DNA of 57,238 nucleotides from positions 1-57,238 of the forward strand of contig NZ_WBMS02000057.1 in NCBI RefSeq assembly GCF_008923205.2. Direction: 5' to 3'. Both the position numbers and the translations under genes were made by a program. Shown here one piece after another: positions 50,939-57,238 of the stretch (positions are counted from its first letter, which is position 1; each line of letters opens with the position of its first letter). Under the pieces are notes generated by a model. That model was given only the letters and a program-made list of their open reading frames with translations, was not told where the DNA came from and did not search any database. This DNA is from Actinomadura physcomitrii. GTDB lineage: Bacteria; Actinomycetota; Actinomycetes; Streptosporangiales; Streptosporangiaceae.

Positions 50939-53911
50939 TCAGCGGCGGGAGTCCGGGAGGGGGGCGCCCGCCGCCGAACCATGCCCGTCCGCGCCGGCGC
51001 GCCCGGCGGCGAACAGCGCGAGCCGGTGCGCGGTCGCCGCGGCCTCGCCGCGGTTGGCCACGTCGAGCTTGCCGAGGATGTTCGACACGTGCACGCTCGC
51101 CGTCTTCACCGAGATGAACAGCGCCTCGGCGATGTCGCGGTTGCTGCGGCCCTCGGCGACCAGGCGCAGCACCTCGTACTCGCGCGGGGTCAGCCCCATC
51201 GGCGCGGACGCCTCGGCGCCGCCCCGGCGCGGCGCCCGGGTGCGGCGCAGCAGGTCGGCGACCTGCTCGGCGAGCGGCTCGGCACGGAGGTCGGCGGCGA
51301 TGCCCGCCGCGGTCTCCAGCCGCGCGGACGCCGCGTCGTGGTCGCCGTCCGCCAGCGCGGCCTCGGCGGCGCGGACGAGCGCCTGCGCGCGGGCGTAGGG
51401 GTTGCCGAGCCCCTCCCACGCGGCGGCGGCCGCGCCCCAGGCGGCGAGGTCGAGGACGCCGCGGGCGCGGGCCGCCTCGGCGTCGAAGACGAGCTTGTGG
51501 GCGCGCTGCAGCGGGCCACTGATCGTCAGGCCCGCGGCGCGCTCCTCGATCCGGCGCAGCACGGACGCGGCGGGCGCGCCGATCTCGGTGCAGGCGGTGA
51601 CGCCCGCGACCAGGACGGGCAGCGCGTAGCGGGCGTCGTCGGGCAGGCCCGCCTCCTCGATCACCCGCTCGACCGGCGCGAGCACGTCCTGCGGGCGGCC
51701 CTCGGCGAGCGCCATCCGCGCCTCGAGCCACAGGGTGGCGAAGTAGTCCTGCGTCTTCAGCCACTTCATCTTGAGCCGCATGATCTCGCTGGAGCCGGCG
51801 AGGCGCTCGCGGGCGGTGGCGAGGTCGCCGCGGGCGAGCGCCACGGCACCGGACAGCACCAGCAGCGACGTCCGGATCGTCACCGCGGGCTCCTGCTCCA
51901 TCGCGTGGTTCATCACCGCGATGGCCTCGTCCCACCGGCCGAGGGAGACGAGCGGCTCGGCCTGGTTGATGCAAAGGAACGTGCCCTGCGTCCGCGCCAC
52001 GCCGTACTCGCGGGCCAGCTCCTTGCCCCGCGCGGCGACGGCCTCGGCCTCCTCGTGCCTGCCCGCGCCCTCCAGGAAGTGCGACTTGATGACGTAGTAG
52101 CGCAGCAGCACCCGGTGGTCGCCGGCACCGGTGACGATCCGCTCGATCTCGTTGAGCGTGCCCTCCGTCGCGGTGCTGTGGTCGGAGTAGTCGATGTCGG
52201 CGCAGAACAGCGTGATGAGCGCCTGCGCCTCGGCGACCGGGTCGGCGAGCTTGCGCGCGATGGCCAGCGACTCCGCCGCCGCGGCCTGGGCCTCGGGGAT
52301 GTCGGTGGAGAAGCGCACATATCTCGCGAACGTCGCGAGGACGCGCGAGCGGAGCACGGTCGGAGGATCGGCGGGCAGCGCCTTCACCGCGGCTCGCAGG
52401 TCGTCGACGAAACCGGGCCGCGCCGTCTCGTAGCGCATGTGGCCGCGCAGCTCCAGCAGCGACGCCCAGCGCTCGATGTCGATCGCGTCCTCGCCGGCCG
52501 CCTCGACCTCCTTCAGCGCGGCGGTCGCGAACTTCAGGCCCCGGTCGTACTCGCCGGCGAGGTCGGCGGCGGCCGCGGCGTCCTCCATCACCTTGATGTG
52601 GTCGGCGCCGATCCGCTCCGCCGCGTCGGGCACCCGGTCCCACAGGTGCAGCACCCGCGACAGCATCGTCAGGCACTCGGCGTAGGCGAGCGCCTTGCGC
52701 GCGTCGGCCGCCGCCCGCCACGACGCGACCAGCGCCCACGTGGCGTCGTTCGCGGCCTTCCAGTGGTGGCTCAGCTCCACCCAGAGCCGCCCGGACGGGA
52801 CGAGCCCCGGGTCGTCCTCCAGCGCCTGCGCGTAGCGGGTGTGCAGCCGCGTGTACTCGCCGGGCAGCAGGTCGTCGTGGACGGCCTCGCGGATCAGCGC
52901 GTGCCGGAACGCGTAGCCGTCACCGTCCACGACCAGCACGTTCGCGGCGACGGCCGGGCGCAGCACCCGGGTCAGCGCGGCGTCGTCCAGCCCGGACACG
53001 GCGGCCAGCAGCGCGTGCTCGATCCGGGTGCCGCCGCCGCTGGCGTCCCGCAGCACGTCCTGGGTCTCCTCCGGCAGCCGCTGCACGCCCGCGAGCAGCA
53101 GATCGCGCAGCGATTCGGGCAGCTCGCAGGCCAGCGTCCCGTCGTCGTCGAGCAGCGCCTCGATGAACAGTGGGTTCCCCTCGCTGCGGGCGTCGATCCG
53201 GTCGACCAGGCCGGGCGGCGGCGCGTGCCCGAGCACCTCGGTGACCAGCGCCGCGACGTCCGAGCGGGACAGCCGGGCGATCTCCAGCCGGCTCACCCGC
53301 TCGACCCGCTCCAGGCCGCCGAGCAGCGGCCGCAGCGGATGCGCGCGGTGCAGCTCGTCCGACCGGTACGTCACCACGACCAGGACGGGCGCGACGCTCA
53401 GGTTGCGCACGAGGAACGACAGCAGGTCGCGGGTGGAGCGGTCCGCCCAGTGCGCGTCCTCGATGACGAGGACGACCGGCTCCCGCTCGGCGAGCCGCTC
53501 CAGCAGGGTCAGCACCACCTCGAACAGCCGGGCCCGCTCCTCGCCGGACGCGGCGTCGCTCTCCGGCTCGCCGAACTCCGGCAGCAGCCGCGCGAGGCTC
53601 CCGGTGTCGCCGCGCGGGACGAGCGCCGCGACCCCGTCGATGCCGATGTCGCGGACCAGGCCGCGCAGCACGGTGGTGAACGGCGCGAACGGCAGGCCGT
53701 CGGAGCCGAGCTCCAGGCAGCCGCCGAGGAGCACGCGGGCCCGCCCGCCGGCGGCGACGGACGCCGCGAACTCGCGGATCAGCCGGGTCTTGCCGAGCCC
53801 GGCCTCCCCGCCGAGCAGCACCGCGCCGGGGGCGGCCGCCAGCGCGTCCTCCAGCACGGCGAGCTCGGCTGCCCTGCCGACCAGGACGGGACTCATCGCA
53901 CGCGCGCTCAC
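50939..53911 (-). CDS. LAL-type LuxR family ATPase regulator
   Basis: 990 residues from GTG 53911 (ATG 53896 is a later option). Walker A is LLGGEAGLGKTRL (about 32-44). Walker B is VVLVIEDAHWADRS (about 170). The middle 550 residues are TPR-like helical repeats. The C-terminal LuxR helix-turn-helix is LTPREYEVLRLVAEGRSNRDIAEALFISVKTASVHVSNILGKL (about 900-945). LALs of this size activate secondary metabolism or catabolic genes in actinomycetes after binding ATP and an inducer. No adjacent biosynthetic cluster is visible here. Confidence 0.93.
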   Translation of the reverse strand: MSARAMSPVLVGRAAELAVLEDALAAAPGAVLLGGEAGLGKTRLIREFAASVAAGGRARVLLGGCLELGSDGLPFAPFTTVLRGLVRDIGIDGVAALVPRGDTGSLARLLPEFGEPESDAASGEERARLFEVVLTLLERLAEREPVVLVIEDAHWADRSTRDLLSFLVRNLSVAPVLVVVTYRSDELHRAHPLRPLLGGLERVERVSRLEIARLSRSDVAALVTEVLGHAPPPGLVDRIDARSEGNPLFIEALLDDDGTLACELPESLRDLLLAGVQRLPEETQDVLRDASGGGTRIEHALLAAVSGLDDAALTRVLRPAVAANVLVVDGDGYAFRHALIREAVHDDLLPGEYTRLHTRYAQALEDDPGLVPSGRLWVELSHHWKAANDATWALVASWRAAADARKALAYAECLTMLSRVLHLWDRVPDAAERIGADHIKVMEDAAAAADLAGEYDRGLKFATAALKEVEAAGEDAIDIERWASLLELRGHMRYETARPGFVDDLRAAVKALPADPPTVLRSRVLATFARYVRFSTDIPEAQAAAAESLAIARKLADPVAEAQALITLFCADIDYSDHSTATEGTLNEIERIVTGAGDHRVLLRYYVIKSHFLEGAGRHEEAEAVAARGKELAREYGVARTQGTFLCINQAEPLVSLGRWDEAIAVMNHAMEQEPAVTIRTSLLVLSGAVALARGDLATARERLAGSSEIMRLKMKWLKTQDYFATLWLEARMALAEGRPQDVLAPVERVIEEAGLPDDARYALPVLVAGVTACTEIGAPAASVLRRIEERAAGLTISGPLQRAHKLVFDAEAARARGVLDLAAWGAAAAAWEGLGNPYARAQALVRAAEAALADGDHDAASARLETAAGIAADLRAEPLAEQVADLLRRTRAPRRGGAEASAPMGLTPREYEVLRLVAEGRSNRDIAEALFISVKTASVHVSNILGKLDVANRGEAAATAHRLALFAAGRAGADGHGSAAGAPLPDSRR

Positions 53912-53953
53912 GTCACAAGGATGCCAAATGAATCCGTCAATCCCACCTGAATT

Positions 53954-55018
53954 TCAATCGGCGAGACGGCGCCAGCCCTCGCCGCGGTGCTCGTCCAGCC
54001 CGGCGACCGGCCCGCCCGGCAGCGGCGGGTGCGCCGACGTGCGGACCGGACCCGCGTCCAGCACGCCGCGCGCGCGGAAATGGTCGAGGTCCAGCATCTC
54101 GGCGCCGGTCAGCAGCGGCGCCACCGGCGCCCCGGCGGCGGACAGCCGCTCCATCGCCTCGTCCCTGGTCAGCCTGGCGATGGCGGCCGCCACCCGCGCG
54201 TCGAGTTCGGCGACGCGGCCGAGCCGCTCGGCGAACGGGACGCCCGCCGCCCCGTCCAGGCCGAGCGCGCGGCAGGTCGCCGCCCACAGCCGCTCCTCCG
54301 ACACGACCCCGAGCGTGATCTTCAGGCCGTCCCTGGTGGCGTACACCCCGTAGCCGGGCACGGGCCCGGGGACGTGCGGCGCCGGGGCCGCCGGTCCGGC
54401 CGGCCGCGGCCGGGTCGCCTCCGGGACGGTGCTCGTCCAGTGCGCGAGCACGTCGGCCATGCCGAGGTCGATCCGGTCGCCCTCGCCGGTGGCGCGGGCC
54501 TTGAGGCACGCGGCGGTGATCGCGAACGCGGCCATCGTCGCGGCGGCCATGTCGGCGACCGGCAGCTCCTCCAGGGACGGCGACACCGCGTCGGGCGGGA
54601 GCGTCGCCGCGTACGCGCGGTAGTTGACGTCGTGGCCCGGCACCTGCGCGAGCGGACCGTCGGCCCCGTAGCCCGAGATCGAGCAGTACACCAGCCGCGG
54701 GTTGCGCGCGCGCAGCTCGGCGTCGCCGACGCCGAGCCGGTCGGCGACGCCGGGCCGGAACCCTTCGACGAACACCTCGGCGTCCCGCGCGAGCGCCAGG
54801 CACCGCTCGCGGTCCTCGCCGGACTTCAGGTCCAGCACGATGCTGCGCTTGCGCCGGTTGAGCAGGTCGAAGTGGCCCTGGAACATCCGCATGGGCTCCC
54901 CGCCCGGCGGCTCCACCTTGATGACGTCGGCGCCGAGCTGGGCGAGCAGCTGCGTCGTGTACGGGCCGGGCCGCCACATCGTCAGGTCCAGCACGCGCAG
55001 TCCGTCCAGCGGCGCCAT
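53954..55018 (-). CDS. CaiB/BaiF family CoA-transferase (class III)
   Basis: 354 residues from ATG 55018 (GGAGAG upstream). LDGLRVLDLTMWRPGPYTTQLLAQLGADVIKVEPPGGE is the family N-terminus. RRKRSIVLDLKSGEDRE, PRLVYCSISGYGADGP and GEGDRIDLGMAD (region of the catalytic Asp) are conserved. It would transfer CoA to a carboxylic acid or act as an acyl-CoA racemase of the Amacr type, needed in sterol side-chain breakdown. A KstR2-like site lies about 80 bases upstream, supporting a catabolic role (inference). Confidence 0.9.
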   Translation of the reverse strand: MAPLDGLRVLDLTMWRPGPYTTQLLAQLGADVIKVEPPGGEPMRMFQGHFDLLNRRKRSIVLDLKSGEDRERCLALARDAEVFVEGFRPGVADRLGVGDAELRARNPRLVYCSISGYGADGPLAQVPGHDVNYRAYAATLPPDAVSPSLEELPVADMAAATMAAFAITAACLKARATGEGDRIDLGMADVLAHWTSTVPEATRPRPAGPAAPAPHVPGPVPGYGVYATRDGLKITLGVVSEERLWAATCRALGLDGAAGVPFAERLGRVAELDARVAAAIARLTRDEAMERLSAAGAPVAPLLTGAEMLDLDHFRARGVLDAGPVRTSAHPPLPGGPVAGLDEHRGEGWRRLAD

Positions 55019-55098
55019 GTGGTCTCTCCGGGTCCTCGGCCCTCCGGCGGGCGGGTGCCCGTCCACCCGCCATCGTGTCGATCTCCGGACCGCTCAGT

Positions 55099-55114
55099 CA
55101 AGCAAGTGCTTGGT
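55099..55114. promoter_or_regulatory. KstR2-like/TetR-type palindrome
   Basis: AGCAAGTGCTTGGT (55101-55114) fits the motif AnCAAGnnCTTGnT that I recall for KstR2. It is part of a perfect 6-2-6 repeat CAAGCA-AG-TGCTTG (55099-55112). It lies in the 332-base gap (55019-55350) between the divergent CoA-transferase and LLM genes. The gap also holds CCAGT-GATT-ACTGG (55224-55237) nested in TGCCA/TGGCA; no gene was seen. Confidence 0.5.
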
Positions 55115-55350
55115 CAGAACCAGCAGGGTCCGCTGCCCCAGGCCCAGCTCCACTCCTGCGGCACGAGCAGGTGGATGTGGCACGACATGTTGCCAAAGAC
55201 CACGTACGGGCCCCTGCCAAATTCCAGTGATTACTGGCACGTTTTCCGCGCCGCGGCCCGGGGGACGTCCGTTGACCGGGCGTCCACTTCGGGTGATGCT
55301 GGCGGCAGGACCCGGGGTGCCGCGCATTTTCGCTGGTCACGAGGGTGGAG

Positions 55351-57069
55351 GTGGTCGAGATCAGGTTCTCGCTCTTCTACGAGCACCAGCTGCCGAGGCC
55401 GTGGGAGGACGGCCGGGAGCTGCGGCTCTACCAGGACGCCCTCGACCAGATCGAGATCGCCGACCGGGTCGGGTTCGACTGCGTCTGGGAGGTCGAGCAT
55501 CACTTCCTGGAGGAATACAGCCACTCCCCGGCGCCGGAGGTGTTCCTCGCGGCGGCGTCGCAGCGGACGAAGCGGATCCGGCTTGGGCACGGGATCGTCC
55601 AGCTGCCGCCGGCCGTCAACCACCCCGCGCGGATCGCCGAGCGGATCGCCGCGCTCGACCTGGTGTCGAACGGGCGGGTCGACTTCGGCACGGGCGAGTC
55701 GAGCTCCGGTGCGGAACTCGGCGGGTTCGGCGTCCGGCGCACCGAGAAGCGGGCGCAGTGGCAGGACGCGATCGACGCCGTCACCCGGATGTTCGTCGAG
55801 GAGCCGTTCGCCGGATGGCGGTCGCCGTACCTGCGGATGCCGCCCCGAAACGTCATCCCGAAGCCCGTGCAGAAGCCGCATCCGCCGCTGTGGGTGGCGT
55901 GCTCCAGGCGGGAGACCATCCAGTTCGCGGCCCGCAACGGGATAGGCGCGCTGTCGTTCTCGTTCGTCGAGCCCGAGGACGCCGGGAAATGGGTGGACGA
56001 GTACTACCGCATCATCGAATCGGAGGAGTGCGTCCCGGCGGGGTTCGCGGTGAACCCCAACCTGGCGGTCGTGCTGCCGATGATGCTGCACGAGGACGAG
56101 GCCACCGCGATCGACCGGGGCATCGACGGCGCGCACTTCTTCGCGTTCGCGCTGGCCCACTACTACGGGACGACGCCGCACGACCCCGGCCGCACCAGCG
56201 TTTGGGACGAGTTCCAGGAACGGCGAGCGTCCAAAGGGTTCGACCGCGAGCAGATCATTCCCAACGCCGGGTCGCTGAACGTCAACGTCGGCTCGCTGCG
56301 CGGCGCGGTCGGCACCCCCGGGCAGGTCGTCGACCTGGTCCGGCGGTACGAGTCGGCCGGCGTCGACCAGGTCGCGTTCGTGCTGCAGGCGGGGCCGAAC
56401 AGGCACGAGCACATCTGTGAGAGCCTCGAACTGTTCGGCGCGGAGGTGCTCCCGCACTTCCTCGAAGGCCGCGAGGAACGGGAGGCGGCCAAGGCGGAGC
56501 GCCTCGCCCCGGCCATCGAGGCGGCGCTCGCGCGGCGGGAACCGGCCCGGACGTCGCCGCCCGGCTACCGGATCGACGAGGACGCCGAGGTCGCCCGCGC
56601 TCTTCGCTCGTCCCGCTCCCGCCGTCCCCTGCGCCGGGAGATCCGGGCGGCGGCCAGGCGGCGGGCCGCGCAGGGCTTCTACAAGCTGGTGCACGGTAGG
56701 ACGGACGAGCAGGTCGAGCGGCGCTTCGGGCCCGCCGCGCAGCGGCTCTTCTTCACCGGGATGGCCCGCGCGTACGACCCGTCCGCCGCGGCGGGGTTCG
56801 CCGGCGACATCGAGTTCCGCCTGACCCCCGGGCACGGTCCCGCGACCACCTGGACGATCCGGATCTCCGGCGGGCGGGCCAGGGCCCGGGCGGGCGGGTC
56901 ACCGGAGCCCGACGTGGCGCTCGCCGCCCGCACGGCCGACTTCCTGCGCATCCTCGCCGGCGACGCGAACCCGGCGACGCTGCTCATGGACGGCCGGCTG
57001 GTGATCCGCGGGAACCACGAGCTGGCACCGAAGATCAGCGAGATGTTCGGCGGCCCGTCCCCCTACTGA
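55351..57069 (+). CDS. LLM-class flavin-dependent oxidoreductase fused to SCP2-like domain
   Basis: 572 residues from GTG 55351 (GAGGG five bases upstream; GTG 55345 also possible). The first 350 residues are a luciferase-like TIM barrel: EIRFSLFYEHQLPRPW, DRVGFDCVWEVEHHFLEEYSHSPAPEVFLAA, RIRLGHGIVQLPP, NGRVDFGTGESSSGAELGGFGV. A basic linker leads to a C-terminal SCP2/sterol-carrier-like domain (about 440-570): FYKLVHGRTDEQVERRFGPAAQRLFF, IEFRLTPGHGP, PDVALAARTADFLRILAGDANPATLLMDGRLVIRGN. It probably oxidises a lipid-like or sterol-derived substrate presented by the carrier domain (inference). Confidence 0.87.
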   Translation: MVEIRFSLFYEHQLPRPWEDGRELRLYQDALDQIEIADRVGFDCVWEVEHHFLEEYSHSPAPEVFLAAASQRTKRIRLGHGIVQLPPAVNHPARIAERIAALDLVSNGRVDFGTGESSSGAELGGFGVRRTEKRAQWQDAIDAVTRMFVEEPFAGWRSPYLRMPPRNVIPKPVQKPHPPLWVACSRRETIQFAARNGIGALSFSFVEPEDAGKWVDEYYRIIESEECVPAGFAVNPNLAVVLPMMLHEDEATAIDRGIDGAHFFAFALAHYYGTTPHDPGRTSVWDEFQERRASKGFDREQIIPNAGSLNVNVGSLRGAVGTPGQVVDLVRRYESAGVDQVAFVLQAGPNRHEHICESLELFGAEVLPHFLEGREEREAAKAERLAPAIEAALARREPARTSPPGYRIDEDAEVARALRSSRSRRPLRREIRAAARRRAAQGFYKLVHGRTDEQVERRFGPAAQRLFFTGMARAYDPSAAAGFAGDIEFRLTPGHGPATTWTIRISGGRARARAGGSPEPDVALAARTADFLRILAGDANPATLLMDGRLVIRGNHELAPKISEMFGGPSPY

Positions 57070-57071
57070 GG

Positions 57072-57110
57072 AGTGGTGGCCGTGGTCCCCCGATCACCAC
57101 GGCCACCACT
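57072..57110 (+). terminator. terminator hairpin
   Basis: A perfect 15-bp stem AGTGGTGGCCGTGGT (57072-57086) with ACCACGGCCACCACT (57096-57110) and a nine-base loop, three bases after the stop of the LLM-SCP2 gene. Confidence 0.85.
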
Positions 57111-57174
57111 ACGTCTGATGCACCCCGCCTCCTCCGGGTTCGCACCCTCACCCCGAAACTCGTTGACTTGTGGC

Positions 57175-57192
57175 GGGGGGGGGGGGGGGGGG
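57175..57192. repeat. 18-base poly-G run near window end
   Basis: Eighteen consecutive G residues followed by 46 bases to the end. No gene is visible after 57069. Such a run is rare in actinobacterial genomes and near a contig end is a likely assembly or sequencing artefact. Confidence 0.7.
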
Positions 57193-57238
57193 AGCCCACG
57201 CACGAAACAACACCCACCACGAACCCAACCGCGCGGGC

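Noticed and set aside
1..57238. CRISPR arrays, prophage and tRNA genes
   Set aside because: No regularly spaced repeats, phage structural genes or cloverleaf-forming sequences were seen.

Overview
The window is very GC-rich (mostly about 70% or more) with dense GTG/ATG-started genes, LAL and TetR regulators, a DtxR-type iron regulator, SpoIIE-type PP2C signalling, a mycobacterial-type thiolase and many conserved actinobacterial DUFs (DUF3027, DUF2530, DUF4190). This points to a filamentous actinomycete, perhaps of the Actinomadura/Thermomonosporaceae kind (inference). The left edge lies inside a 5S rRNA gene and the right edge follows an 18-base G run, so the window is probably a draft contig that breaks at an rRNA operon on one side.

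Layout. 1-3.5 kb: 3' part of 5S rRNA, a four-helix membrane protein with an apparent frameshift, and a secreted PGRP/amidase with C-terminal modules. 3.5-8.9 kb: XPB-type DNA repair helicase and a large helicase-associated/WYL-like protein, separated by a DUF4190 protein and the C-terminal fragment of an MFS drug exporter. 9-12 kb: TetR regulator, GNAT-like protein, small membrane protein, HAD phosphatase. 12-22 kb: cold-shock protein with C-terminal extension, MFS, DUF3027, a 993-residue sacsin/Hsp90-like ATPase, DUF2530, TetR, and a MarR/MFS pair with clear operators, then ThpR. 22-30.7 kb: PH-like multi-domain membrane protein with a structured leader, secreted beta-propeller-like protein, class II glutamine amidotransferase, SerC, a decayed IS200/IS605 TnpB element, small membrane protein, citrate synthase. 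30.7-37.4 kb: PdxH, MFS, IdeR/DtxR, PAS-GAF-PP2C-HATPase regulator and a coupled zinc alcohol dehydrogenase. 37.4-41.2 kb: methyltransferase, two small membrane proteins, and a DHA2 exporter fused to a winged-helix-like tail.

41.3-57 kb is dominated by acyl-CoA metabolism: FadA6-like thiolase, crotonase, IclR/acyl-CoA dehydrogenase pair, CaiB/BaiF CoA-transferase, and an LLM oxidoreductase fused to an SCP2-like domain. A site matching the palindrome I recall for KstR2 lies upstream of the CoA-transferase. Together these suggest steroid or branched acyl-CoA degradation (inference). Also present are a methyltransferase and a 990-residue LAL regulator.

The most unusual region is 43.4-46.7 kb. 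A compact cassette of four coupled or closely spaced genes there encodes a two-helix membrane protein with a GAF-like domain, a radical SAM enzyme, a TadA/GuaD-like deaminase and a zinc-ribbon methyltransferase. Its upstream region and first gene are visibly lower in GC than the flanking fatty-acid genes. I do not recognise it as a named system; it is my main candidate for an undescribed pathway (modified nucleoside, signal or defence).
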